Below, piece by piece: positions 34,321-45,934 of a stretch of 64,000 nucleotides of DNA; positions within the stretch are counted from its first letter, which is position 1, and every line of letters starts with the position of its first letter. The notes beneath the pieces were generated by a model that searched no databases, was not told where the DNA came from, and worked only from the letters and a program-made list of their open reading frames with translations. A program made the position numbers and the translations under genes. This DNA comes from Puccinia triticina (Eukaryota; Basidiomycota; Pucciniomycetes; Pucciniales; Pucciniaceae), in assembly GCF_026914185.1 (NCBI RefSeq), contig NC_070564.1:4464001-4528000 (forward strand), in the 5' to 3' direction.

Positions 34321-36130
34321 TTGGAGTGCCGGGCTGTTCACTTCAAACCAATGGGGGTCAGCACTCCAAAACAGACCATGTCTTGTGAACTTGTGTTCAC
34401 TCCAACAGAAAAAAAACCTGCCAGGGTCTCAGTTCTTCTTGGGGCTGAGTTCAAGGGTGGGTTGGTTTATTTATTTTGGACTGGTTTTTCCTGATTTCCT
34501 GGACCTCCTGGAGAGACTTGCTGGTCAGGAATCCAGGTCCGCAGGAGACTTTCCAGGAGGTGTTTTTTTCCTGGAAAGTTGGACCTGGACAACTTCCTAG
34601 AGGTGGTTTGAAACCCCCTCTTGTCTGTAAGATACAGCTGACTGGGGAACCAAGGAAGAAGTGGGTGGTGACACAGTCCATACTATTTGCAGTGGCAGAC
34701 CATGCACAGGTGCACCCCGGAAACATTTGGGCTCTGGAGTACCTAGCCTCTACTCCATTGAACTTAGAATGCAAAAACATGCACACCACTTGATGTGGTG
34801 CACACACTTGCACACCTTGTTGGTGTGCGCGGTGTAAGACTCAAAAGCGGTTGTGAAACCCTTTTGCTGAATGGAGAAGGGGATGATGGAGGTGCAAACT
34901 CTGCCCTTCTATACTATCAGATAACAAGACCCACCAAGCTAAGCTTGGCAAGTTTTAATCAAGTGATAGGTCTGGTCTAGTTCCAGATGAAGTTGTTCGA
35001 TGACAGGTATGTGAGAGTTGAGAGGATTTATGACAATGGAAAGGGTGAAAGTTGACTTGATGTTTCCGGTGGGGGTTGAACAAAGGTCCTTGAGAGGGTG
35101 ATATAAGAAGTTGAGAAGAGTGTCTGGACTGAGAAGGGTATATGTCTTAGTCGGGAGTTGAACCAGGAACCGGGTAACTCGTGACAGGTGCGTGATATGC
35201 AACCAGTGATATGAGAGTATGAGAATATGAGAGTGAGCTCAGTGGTTATTGCAGATAAGAGGGATGATATGGTATGTTATAAAAGTGTAAGGGTGATGAT
35301 AATGGCTAAAGGGTGATATCTGTATAACTGGTGGGTACTGAACTGAGGGAAAAACAACTGGGGGGAGAGAGCTCCTTATATAGACAAATGTGAGGGATTT
35401 TAGCTACAAGGGGGACCCTGGATGAGGGATTTTAGCTGGTGGTTTGTGTACAAGTGGTGTCAGAAGATACTAAATACAGGCAAAAAGTGGGGTGAGAAAT
35501 GAAAGATGATGTCATACTAATGCAAGGAGTGCATAAACAAAGCGGGAAATGTCAAATACAGGGGTAATTCATGCAAGGGGTGCATGAGTGGTGTCAGACT
35601 AATGCAAGGAGTGCAGAAATGGGATCAGAAGACTGCATGCAGCTGCAAGGGGTGCATAAATGAGGCGGGGACATGTCAAATACAGAAGAAATGGGGTTGG
35701 TCCCCTGCATGAGCAGTGGAGATAAGAGGGATAGAAAACAGTATGTGTTTGGCTGGGGCTGAGTATGTGTATACCTGGGAAAGGTGACTTGAGGGGTGTG
35801 ACAGGTTAATGACTGAGGCTGGCCGTGTCCATGAGGGTCCAAGAGGGTGTAACTTCCAATCCTGCGGGGTTCCAGTGACGCTTCCAGTGGTGACTAGGGG
35901 TAAAATCGGCCGTAGAATCCATTTCTGAGGTCCATTTGGTGGTATCTTGAAGCCTAGGGTGAGTAAATATATGTATGAGAAAAAACTTTTGATTTTTCAC
36001 TTTTCCGTCTACCACAGCGGGGGAATTTTTTGGTGTGCAAAAAGACTCACCCTTGTTATCTAAGTTTCATGAAACCAATGATTCATGGAACCTAAGATCA
36101 TGGGTTCTCCCTCCCCATTCCCCATCTTAT
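34321..36130. other. Uncharacterised region with degenerate repeats
   Basis: No coding region is convincing. At 34,790-34,850 there are small palindromes (CACACCACTTGATGTGGTG). From 35,370 to 35,700 the modules TGAGGGATTTTAGCT and ATGCAAGG(A/G)GTGCATAAA recur at irregular distances, with TATATAG at about 35,375. This may be a decayed LTR or other TE, but I found no matching partner or target duplication. Confidence 0.35.
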
Positions 36131-36132
36131 TT

Positions 36133-36244
36133 CTAGGCTGGCGCGGGTCCCGCTAACCAGCCTAGAGCCAACAATTCAATATGAATTTCTCCAATTCAAT
36201 GTGGAAAATCCACGAGGTTGGCGCGAGTCCCGCTAACCAACCTC
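36133..36244. repeat. Pair of related inverted repeats with compensatory stem changes
   Basis: First: CTAGGCTGG (36,133-36,141) and CCAGCCTAG (36,157-36,165). Second: GAGGTTGG (36,214-36,221) and CCAACCTC (36,237-36,244). Both enclose the same 15-nt core CGCGRGTCCCGCTAA. The stems differ (GGCTGG/CCAGCC versus GGTTGG/CCAACC) but both arms changed together. Role unknown; they lie upstream of the Helitron genes and could belong to its 5' part. Confidence 0.65.
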
Positions 36245-36659
36245 AACCCCCTTTGCTATAACCCCCTTTGCCCACAATGGCGGTTCCGGCGGCATAATGA
36301 AGCCAAAGCCCGGAACCGCAAGGAGCAATCCATATGCGCCGTAAGTCTCTATTTATAATTTTCCATTCCCTCTTTTTTTTCACTTCCCACGTGATCTCTC
36401 GGATTCAAAACACGTCGCACCCTAATCCTTGCCACCCCCCCCCCAAACGCCTTCCCCTCCGATTTTCTTCAAACTCACTGTATGATACTCCCTAGACGCC
36501 CAAACTCGCCTCTCAATACCCTCATCCGAACTTGATCTCAATTGCCCATCAAATCCGTCGCTCCTCCTTTCCGATTTCTCGCTACTTGCGGCCAATACTG
36601 TTGCCTACGGGCCGACAGCCTCACCAATTCGGTACTTCACCCACTCCTGTTCGTCATGA

Positions 36660-37160
36660 CCTCCTATCTTTTACCATCCCCTCACAACCGGGGTCCACAA
36701 GGAACCTTCCAGAATTACTTTTACCTAAATCTTTCCTGTACTGATCCCACAAGGGCCTGTCATTCAGGGGCGCAGTTGGACCGCGAGGAAACATTCCGAT
36801 TCGTATCCGCCTTCGCAACCCTCAACGCCTTCCCAAGCTGGAGGCGTCGTCTCGCAGAAACGATTGTCAAACTCTCTTCGGTACGAGGTCCGCACGTGTG
36901 CATAAAACGCGTTCATCTCCGGTAACTGACCCTCAACCTATCCCATTACTTGCTCTTCCACCCTTCTGTATTGTCACCCATTGTTTTTTGTGGACCTCTA
37001 GGCATGAATACCCGCCCACGTTGCCTGATATTGTCATTCCCGTGAGTTCTTAAGACCCTGACAACATCGCGCGCGACCAGCTCCAACATGTCACCGTCTA
37101 CTGATCACATTCACTTCTCTTAACCGCTTCCCTATTGTCACCCTTACTTCTTAGTTCACC
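36660..37160 (+). CDS. Possible small multi-exon gene, function unknown
   Basis: Low-confidence call. A frame around 36,658-36,922 (NRGPQGTFQNYFYLNL, then FPSWRRRLAETIVKLSS) can be joined across a GT-AG intron (36,923-37,002, GTAACT to CTCTAG) to HEYPPTLPDIVIP in phase, ending at a GTGAGT donor at about 37,041. The following exon is ambiguous. I recognise no domain. It lies in the same orientation as Helitron gene A and might be a further cargo gene, or a chance frame in GC-rich sequence. Confidence 0.3.
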
Positions 37161-37579
37161 CCTTCCCTCAAGTATTCGCTACCATGGCCACCGTGTCCTT
37201 ATCGTCTGTTACACCAGGCCCTGAAAAAACGGAGCGATAGGAGCTCCGCGAGCGAACATCAAACATTGCGCATGGCGAAAACTGACCCTCGCCCAATTCT
37301 ATTGTTTTCACTCAAACCCTTCTGTAGTGTTACCCGTGTTTCTCCGTGGACCCCATTCCTCACAACATGGCCCAATATTCTCCTTGGCCCAAGTGCCGTT
37401 GTCTTGAACTTCCCCAACCGCGATATCACTGCTTAGCTTGAACTTAAAACCTGCTTGCCTTCTCACATTCCCACCCCCCACTACCTGATCACACTCATCT
37501 TAATCTCCTGCCACCTGAAAACTTCCTCGTAGATTAGATCCACGCACATCGTCTCCCACCACCAAGTACCATTACCCCA

Positions 37580-38794
37580 ATGTCGAACGTCCGACCTTCA
37601 AATCATCCGAGTATCGTATCCGGACATTTTGAAGCCTTGTCCGACGTAAGCACCCCACCATCTTCAACCTGACCAGATTGTGACTTACTCGTTCCCATCC
37701 TCAAAAGTCTGAAATAGACGTTGTCAGAGGAAACCAATACGGGCTCCTGACAACCGGGACCTTTTTCCAATGCGCAGGGGTTGGAGGCGATAAAGAGGTC
37801 GATTTCGAGGTCAAATTAATGGCCAATACGGCCGTCGCTAATGCACTTGAGCAAGGGATAATATATTCGATCACGGGTGCTTGGATGATCGCTCTTAACG
37901 ACGGGAGTCCTCCTACCGTGACTTACACACAGGATTCCATCATGCGAATTGGCAAAGCGACTGATTTGAACCTTGATTTCACGAATAAGACGGGTATCGT
38001 TGGCCTAGGCGTAATTGTTGAACGTGCTGAAGTTCCCAGCCCGAACCCTGGAGAGGAAGATCAACTCGAAGTCATTGTCTCTCACAATGATTGGGATCCT
38101 GTTGTAAGTCAGATTTTCATTTCAAGTCGACGCTTGGTACTAATACCCAGTCTAGGCACGCTCCCACCGAGCTTTTCTTTCGAAGTATATAGTCCCAGCT
38201 ACTCGCAACATGGTGAAAACCCATGTCCTTTACACTGTGGGACGGGAAATGTCGATCGTTGGATCTTTGGTCGATTGGGATATCAAGGCAAAGATGCCCA
38301 TCATTCTTGTGCGTTGAGTTGATACTGTCTGTTCCATATCTTAATACTAATTGTTCGGGAATTAATTCTAGGTTGGTGGCGTGAGTGTTACGAGTGGTCA
38401 TCAGTCAAAGGGTAGCAATGGCAAATTAGGGGTAGGACCCTCGACTCCAGCCTCGCGTGGAAGGAAGTTGTTAGTTTAATTCATCATTCAAGATCGGATT
38501 AGTTCTGACCATGATTATCCCACCAGTATCACCTTCAAGAAAGACTCAGAATCTTCTCCAACCCCCTGCGCATCTCAATCTGGCACCACTGGGCTGCTAC
38601 ACACTCCGATCTCTCGCAAAGGAAAAGAAAAAGCATCCCCCGACGAGGTCCAAGTTGCCAATGATGAAAACCACGACAACCATGACGAAGACAAGGTCGA
38701 AGAAGATGACTATCCGCTCCTCAAGAGGAAAGGGCCAGGCCGCCCACGCAAGCAACCCCCAACTGAGGGAAGTAAAAAGTCTAAAAATGAATGA
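37580..38794 (+). CDS. Helitron accessory gene A: probable OB-fold-like protein with C-terminal AT-hook, five exons
   Basis: Model: 37580-37645, 37708-38103, 38156-38308, 38372-38431, 38540-38794 (930 nt, 309 aa). All introns are GT-AG and fall in phase 0 (62, 52, 63 and 108 bp). The N-terminal part has beta-rich segments (GLLTTGTFFQCAG, VDFEVKLMA, LEQGIIYSITGAWMIAL). The middle ends in LEVIVSHNDWDPV, and exon 3 encodes FLSKYIVPATRNMV through DWDIKAKMPIIL. The C-terminus is acidic, then KRKGPGRPRK, a canonical AT-hook. The beta pattern suggests two OB folds, as in ssDNA-binding RPA-like proteins; this is inference. Exon phases and sequence match gene B at 45.1-45.9 kb. The last acceptor (38,539) was chosen because it keeps the frame; another AG at 38,526 does not. 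Confidence 0.72.
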
Positions 38795-39340
38795 TTCACC
38801 GGGCCACCGACGGCAGCAAACCCCAACCGAGAGAACTAAAAGTTCGAAGATCAATAGTCCATTTGCCCGAATTCTTGCGCCCGTGAGCCGAAGATCGAAC
38901 CCTCCGGGGCCATTTTCTTACTTTGTACGGATCCATTTTCCCTTCATTGCTCATTTTTTTGTCGTGTCGCATAGTTCAAAAATCAACATAAAAATCTTAT
39001 CATAAAGAGCCACAGTTAATAGAAAAAAATTTAGAATAGTCTTGTAAAAAAAAAGCGGGCCAAATTCTGGATATTGTTAGTTAGATGAGAGCCAAATAAT
39101 AACAACCGTACTTTTTGCCCGCGCCTCACAACCAGGACCAAACATGTCAATGCGAGTCCGGTCATTTGAGTTGGATAGGCCCCAATACCCTTGCTAGCGA
39201 TTTGCCCGCTATTAGTTGTCCTTCATGAGCTAGGATTCTTAGATCTACTGGGCCAACTGGATTCGCTTGAGTGTCACGACCTGAAGGCCCATTCATCATC
39301 AAATGACTGGTCCAGCCACATTTGCCTTACCGTCATGCAC

Positions 39341-39348
39341 GTTCAGGG
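39341..39348. repeat. Left 8-bp target duplication of the hAT-type MITE
   Basis: GTTCAGGG, repeated at 39,563-39,570. Confidence 0.9.
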
Positions 39349-39562
39349 TAGAGATGGCACTTGGCACCCGCCGGCGGGTACCCATCACACTTCAGCACAT
39401 AATTCTATGTGCCTGCAGGTGCCCATGGCGGGTGCCAGGGGTTCCATTTTATTGAAAATACATGCAGGGACCTGCACGCGCAAAATGGGTACCTGCAAGC
39501 ACATAGAATTATGTCCTGAAGTGTGGCGGGTACCCGCCGGCGGGTGCCAAGTGCCATCTCTA
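39349..39562. mobile_element. hAT-type MITE, 214 bp
   Basis: Terminal inverted repeats begin TAGAGATGGCACTTGGCACC and end with its complement. The arms extend almost through the element: the inner part ACATAATTCTATGTGC is mirrored by GCACATAGAATTATGT. The 8-bp duplication and the TAGAGATGG end fit the hAT superfamily. It carries no coding capacity. It lies between Helitron gene A and RepHel, so it inserted into the Helitron or an ancestor of it. Confidence 0.92.
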
Positions 39563-39570
39563 GTTCAGGG
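39563..39570. repeat. Right 8-bp target duplication of the hAT-type MITE
   Basis: GTTCAGGG, equal to 39,341-39,348. Confidence 0.9.
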
Positions 39571-39886
39571 CCTCTTGGTGTTGGTTTGATACCAGTTGTG
39601 GGGGCCAGTTGACATTGCGATTTCAACATTCAACCTTCATTGAGACATTCTTGGGACTAATTCTGCCAAGTTACTCGAGTGGTTGGTGCGTAACACGATT
39701 GACCAGTTCATAGTCCTCACTCTCCTCACTAGGAACATTCTCCGTAAATTGTGTGTGAGTCTTCTAGCGATAAATTTTTGGACAGCCCTCTTTGTTGTTG
39801 CCTTATATTTGTTGAATTGTCAGATAATCATTAACTATCGGGCCTCATCTCGTCAACATCTTATCACATCTCTATCCCCAGTTACA

Positions 39887-42800
39887 ATGCCGTTCAAGTT
39901 CAAGGCTATTACCCGTGAATGTGACAACAACGAGAATTACATATTGAACCAAGTCCTATTTACGATTCCCCACTCGCTTGGAAGGTGCATAATCATCTGT
40001 ATAGGTTGTGGTGCCCTTCACTTCAATGAAGAATCGACGAAACTCAACCGTGGGAAGACGGAGAAAGACTTCACAATGTGCTGTCAGAAATCGCAGGTCA
40101 TATTGCCCATGATGGATCCAGCTGCCCCTGAAACGCCTCCGATACTCGAACAGTTGTTCTCAGGAACAGACGAGAGTATGTAACACATTTGACAAAAAGG
40201 GATGTTAACTTCTTGGCTGACTATTCTTTAGGAGCTATCAACTTTCAGGCTCTTATCAGACTTTACAATAACTGCATTAGCTTCACGTCGCTGGGAGCTA
40301 ATGTCGACAAAACCGTCCGCGGTCAACTAGGCATCGATGTTTTCCGAATCTCGAGCGGTCTGAGCCACCTGATTCCAAGTGTCAAGCCCCTCAATCGTTC
40401 CAACCCAGGCTATGCACAAATTTACGTCATCGGGAATGGCGGACAAGAAGAAACCCGGCTGCGAATCGAGAAAGCCTCTGGCAGACGAAACCCAATTGGT
40501 GCCAAATTTGTCATGCAGGAAGACATAGTGTCAGATTTGATGAAGGTTATGTATTCATATAACCCATACGCGAAAGTTTACAAGAGTGCTAGAACTGTCT
40601 TGAAAAACTCACCGTCAAAGACGCTTGCCCTAACGACAATTCATAAACCGGGGACAAACCCAAAGCGTTACAATCTTCCAAGTCCGGAAGAAGTTGCGAT
40701 CGTTGTCGAAGGGGGAGGTGAAATTAACAAGACCCGTCATATTCAATTGAGGCGGAAAGACGGACAATTAGAGCATATCTCCGATTTACATTCATCTTAT
40801 TTCCCTCTTTGATACCCCCTATTCTTCCCTTACAGATCCCAACAGTGGGATAACGTATATGTTTGTACAACCTCTCGAAGTGAGTCCTTTTCTCGGATCA
40901 GAACAATGACATTGTCTTAATAGTGGTGCTTTCGAAATAGAAACGAATAGACGCGTCAAGTCATTGGAATGGTTTGCATTCCTCCTGTTTGCAAGAGTTG
41001 GTCGATACTCGATCATTCTCCATGGCCGTACGCTTTTTCAGGAATTTGTTGTGGATATGTACGTATGCGTAGAAGGCTCCCGTCTTAATTTCATTCGAAA
41101 CCATCAACTCGCCTTGAAAGCAAATCAATACCAGTCCCTTATGACATCCATTGAGAACTTCGAGGTCCCTGAGGGCCGGCGAGTCATACTCCCCTCGACT
41201 TTTATCGGCAGCCCGAGGGCGATGGGCCAATTGTACCAAGACTCGATGGCCATCGTAAGGAAATATGGCCCACCGTCACTTTTCATCACCATGACTGCTA
41301 ATCCAAAGTGGAAAGATATAACCAACAAAATCGGACTCCTGGCGTCCGCGGCTGACCATCCTGTGTTTGTCGACCGTGTGTTCAAATTGAAATTTGACGC
41401 ACTAATTGAAGAAGTTATTGATTACGGAAGGTTGGGAGCGGTAATTTCATACGTGGGGGTCATTGAATTCCAGAAACGGGGCCTTCCCCATCTCCACTTA
41501 ATGGTCACACTGAGGGAAGAAGATAGGCCGGACACCCCCGAGAAGATTGATTTTCTTGTCTGCGCCGAGGTGCCTGACCCACTGAGTGAGCCCAAGCTCT
41601 ACGATATTGTCTCCAGGCTAATGATCCACGGCCCTTGTCCCGGACGCCCGTGTTGGTCGAAGAAAGGCTGTTCTTTGGGTTATCCAAAACCACTCACACC
41701 AAGGACAATCACAATCAGTGGGGCGTACCCAGTATATCGGCGTAGGGTGACTGATTTTGTTGTTGCAAAAAACAAACAAATCTTCAACAGCTCTAATGTT
41801 GTTCCGTATAACAAATACCTTTCGTTGAAGTTCGACTGTCACATTAACGTCGAAATACCGGTGGACTCTACTGCGGTGAAATATCTCTACAAGTATATCA
41901 CAAAGGGACATGACCGGTCGTCTATGGAGATAAGGGATAATGACGAGACTAAAGCATTTATTGACGCGAGATTCATTAGCGCACCAGAAGGTACGCAGTT
42001 TGTCTAATGTGTTTAGTGGGACTTTGGCTGACACATAAAATTAGCCGCATGGCGTTTACTCAAGTTTCCCCTTTCTTTTCGGTGGCCCCCAGTCACGCGC
42101 CTCTCAATACACGATGTGGATGAACAAATGATATATTTCAGGGACGGAGGAGAGATAGCGGACAAATTGAAATTTCAAGAACCTGAAAAGACGAATTTAT
42201 TGGCTTTTTTCGACCTCAACCAGACTGACGCTGTTGGGGCCGAAGGGCGAAAAGCGCGAACCTTGTTGTATGAAGAAATACCGGAGTATTTCACGTGGAG
42301 CAAGGTGGATAAGGTCTGGACGCCGAGAAAAAACAAGACGATTTCAGTTGGGAGGATCTTCAGCGTGTCGTTTCGGGCGGGGGAAAAGTTTTACTTACGC
42401 ACTCTCCTCTCCCACCGAAGAGGGCCCTTGTCCCACGAAGATCTCAGAACTGTTAATGGGGTTCTCGCGGCGTCTTACCAAGATGCCTGCAACCTGCTCG
42501 GGTTGTTGATCAATGACTATCTGTATGATAAAGCTCTCTAGGAAGCATCTATATATCAGAGTGGTAATGCCTTACGACACTTCTTTGCACTCATGCTGGT
42601 AAACTCGCCACCTTCGAACCCAACAAGCCTGTACGATAAGCATTGGGATTCGATGACTGACGACCTGTTGAGATTGGATCGAGGGGATCGTAACGCGATT
42701 CCTTTAAGCCGGTCAAGAAGGAGGGTCTTTGGTTTGTTTAAACTATCAATCATGCTAGGAAAAATGAATTCGACTCTGGCGGATGCCGGGATGATAGTGT

Positions 42801-44337
42801 CGTCAACGGATCAACGCAAGATGAAACAGTTTGACGAGATACCAGGGGAACTCGAGTCTCTCGCGGCTGTAGCAATTCGCCTCAACCACTCAGAAGGCCT
42901 TTTCAATCAACAACAATCCCAATTTTTTCGCAAGATCAGAACCGCGGTCAAGGCTAAGAAGGCGAGTTTGTTTTACTTGGACGGCCCCGGAGGCACCGGC
43001 AAGACATTTTTGTTGAATGCGATCATCGACCTATGTTGCCTCATGGGAAAACGGTCCGTCGTGGCAGCGTCGTCTGGAGTAGCTGCTCTCTTGCTGAAGG
43101 GAGGTCAAACCTCTCACTCTGCGTTCAAGATACCAATCAATCTCAAGCCAGAATTAGAGTGCAGTTTTGAGCCTAACCATAAGTTAGGCAAGGATTTAAG
43201 CACTACGGATTTAATCATATGGGATGAAATTGTGACGATTCACAAGTACGCAATTGAAGGCGTTGTTGCCGCTCTGATTTGCCGTTCGGGGGGAAAGTAG
43301 TAATTTTTTCAGGCGATTTCAGGCAAATCCTCCCAGTTGTCAAATTTGACGAATTTCCGCCGTCCTATGACGCAACGATAAGGTCTTCTCCCCTTTGGGG
43401 CCAACTGGAGCAGTTCAAACTCGTGCAGAACATGCGAATCGCGGCGAACTCAACGGTACCTGAGGACGCCGAGAAGAATCGTCAATTTGCATCTTCGCTG
43501 CTCAGCTTAGGTGAAGGTATCGGTCAAACAGAAGACTACCACGTTGTCAAAGTCTCTGAAATCAATATAACTCACGCGGCGAGCAAGGCGCAAGGCAACA
43601 AGACGGTCGTGGATTTTGTCTACGGTGATATGACTTCAAGGCATAACTTCAGCGTGGATACTAACCTGCCTTACCTAGCGGAGCGCTGTATCTTGGCACC
43701 CTTGAATGCCGACGTTCGCAAGTTGAACCGTGAAGTGGCACTGAGACTCGCCGGGCCGTTTGTTAGGGCGACATCAATTGATATGCCAGATCCCAAAGGA
43801 GTTGACAGTTTGCCGGAGGAAGTACTCAACAAGATGAGCATACCTAGCTTCCCCGAACATATCATCGACTTGAAGGTGGGAATGCCGGTATTAGTCATGC
43901 GAAACATGGACATTTCCGCGGGGATATGTAATGGCACTCGTCTCATATTGACTAGGATTGGGACAGGATCAATAGAGGGTATCTTGATGTCCGGGCCATT
44001 CAAAGGACAGAAGGTGATGTTGCCAAAAATCAAACTCCATCACGAGGGGAGTCAGAAGTCGGGATTGAGTTTTTTCAGACATCAATTTCCCATAACTCCG
44101 GCCTACGCGATGTCAATTAATAAGTCGCAAGGTCAGACACTCGCGCGAGTGGGTGTCATGTTAAAGCATTCATGTTTCGCACATGGTCAATTATACGTTG
44201 CGTTGTCCAGAGTGACACATAAGGACAATTTGATTGTGTGTAAGCTTGACAGGAAGGAAGGCCTTGTGAATGTTGTTCACAAGTCTATTTTTGGTGAGTG
44301 CGATCTTCATTCTTTGCAAAGAGATGAATGCAGCTAA
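39887..44337 (+). pseudogene. Helitron RepHel: HUH Rep endonuclease plus Pif1-family helicase, four exons, inactivated
   Basis: Exons: 39887-40175, 40232-40879, 40941-41990, 42045-44337, joined by GT-AG introns of 56, 61 and 54 bp, all phase 1. The N-terminal part has ICIGCGALHFNEE; then the Rep domain with FITMTANPKWKDI, the HUH motif GLPHLHLMV and the tyrosine motif AVKYLYKYITKGHD. The helicase part has Walker A GPGGTGKTFL, Walker B LIIWDEIVTIHK, FSGDFRQILPVV, and the end YAMSINKSQGQTL and HGQLYVALSRVTH. Defects: TGA at 40,810-40,812 where the family favours Arg (SYFPL-stop-YPLFFP), TAG at 42,539-42,541, and a frameshift near 43,285 before FGGKVVIF. Start ATG is chosen at MPFKFKAITRECDNNENY; the upstream frame is open but lacks similarity. 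Confidence 0.9.
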
Positions 44338-45078
44338 GTCAGGTCGTACGCTAGGCTCACCTGTAGGTCACAATGGGAGGCGGCGTACTTGAAATCTCAC
44401 ATGTTGGGGCCGTCTGTGGATGAAAGAGTCGCACTCTTGTTAGCAATTGCTATTTTCTTTCACTTTGTTGCATTGTTCCTATATTCCTCCATTAATCTCC
44501 GGAATTGTTTTATTTTTTAATTAAAATTCTTATCTTCGGAACACTACAATTTGTACTTGTGTAATTGCTTTGTTTGATTTTCTTGCGACTGATATGGAAG
44601 ACTCAATAGAGCTGGAGCACAGTTGCGCGTGAGGTATCATTGGGTGATGATTGGGTCAATATCATCTGGTGTTGCACATTACTCAAATTGAATGAAACAA
44701 AAACTGTAGGCACAAGTTGGAATGGGAAGGGGAATCAGAAAACATGGTGATTTTGTACGGAAAGCTCAGGTATGGAGCGGTCATGTGAGAACAACAATTC
44801 GGAGATAAGCAAATCGAAGGCAATGCACGAGAAATCGCGTGTCGTACTTCTTGTGGCGTAGTTGATGTGAAAGTCTTTCGGGGAGGGTTGTTGGGTGCTT
44901 TGACCCGTAGCTCAGACTTGTCAAAGTGGGGGGTTCTGCTTTATCATATGGCGAATGTGGTAAAGTTGATGAGTTGAACCGCGGTAGATAGGGTTGGTGT
45001 AAATGTCTGTGGGTATCTCAATTGTAGAGGTCGCTTCAGATTGGTCTTTGGGTGATTGGCTACAGATAGGCGGGGGAT
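44338..45078. other. Spacer between RepHel and gene B
   Basis: AT-rich sequence without coherent frames; 3' flanks of two convergent genes. Confidence 0.5.
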
Positions 45079-45934
45079 TCAGTCTGTGAGATCTATGACG
45101 GATCGGATAGGACCGTTAGAGAATAATGGGGGTAGCCCAACGTAGCCTGACGTGACCTGAGGAAGATGTCAGTTATGTGAACTGTTGAGGTTTGGTTGTG
45201 GCTCACTTTGATTATTAGAAGCCCCGTAATCGCACATCGGTCGGTTAAGGTGCCTTTGAGTTGAACTTTTACCCCAGGTTCGAGTGGTATGATATCGGAA
45301 GGAAGGGCAGACGTTCCTTCTATGATGTATTTGGCGTAGAAATTTGCGCCGGAATAGGCCTATGAGTCGACGGCGTCAGTAATCGTCTTAAAATTTGAGA
45401 TATGACACTAACGTTAGTTTGGTGCTCAATGATGAGCTCTAGATATGGAAGGGATGAGGTTTGGGTGGTGTTGTCCGAGTGATTTGGTGGGAGGGTAACT
45501 TGTCGGATAGTCCCGGTGCCTTCCATTGTAATTTTTGCGGGAGAGGCTTGAGCTCGTGTGTGGCGTTTCCAAGTGACTCGTTGGGGATGATAGTAGAATT
45601 GTTGGTTGCCGTTTCGGTTGGTTAGGGCGACTTGACCTTCAAGGCGGTAAATCTCGCCATCTTCGAGTTGTTGTCGTGTGGTATCAAGAGGGGCTAATGT
45701 GATGGATGCCCGTGGAAATTTTGCTGGGACGGTAGGTGAGGTGAGAAACGAGGATCGGGTGAGCTGTGCTTCAAAGGGGGTGGATTGATACTCAAAAACC
45801 TGGAATAGTTCGTTAGCGACGGGCTTAAGTGCTGCGGGAAGGGGACTTACAGATGATATCGCGGTGAACTTTCCACAAAACGTCAAGGTGTCGCGAGTGG
45901 GGAGACTTTCGAGCCAAGTGACTGGCCATATCAT
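45079..45934 (-). CDS. Helitron accessory gene B: probable OB-fold-like protein, paralogue of gene A, four exons
   Basis: Model on the minus strand: 45934-45851, 45799-45413, 45359-45207, 45156-45079 (702 nt, 233 aa). Introns are 51, 53 and 50 bp, GT-AG, all phase 0, with branch-like GCTAAC or ATAACTGAC near the 3' end. The first intron is open in frame (17 codons), so a simple ORF call hides it. Shared features with gene A: GKFTAISS next to intron 1 (A: GHFEALSD), LEDGEIYRLEGQV (A: LEQGIIYSITGAW), LELIIEHQTN before intron 2 (A: LEVIVSHNDWDPV), FYAKYIIEG after it (A: FLSKYIVPA), and VTSG after intron 3 (A: VTSG). The exon between introns 2 and 3 is 153 nt in both. There is no AT-hook here; the protein ends SVIDLTD. 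Confidence 0.75.

Noticed and set aside
36351..36372. TCTCTATTTATAATTTTCC as the 5' end of the large Helitron
   Set aside because: It resembles a Helitron start, but the preceding base is G instead of A and no second copy confirms it, so I left the 5' end open.
33757..37500. Unlabelled LTR element around 35.3-35.9 kb
   Set aside because: TATATAG and repeated modules suggest it, but I found neither a second LTR nor a target duplication.
45800..45850. Reading gene B without its first intron
   Set aside because: The 51-nt stretch is open, but it has GTAAGT, GCTAAC and TTCCAG, and gene A has an intron at the same aligned position.
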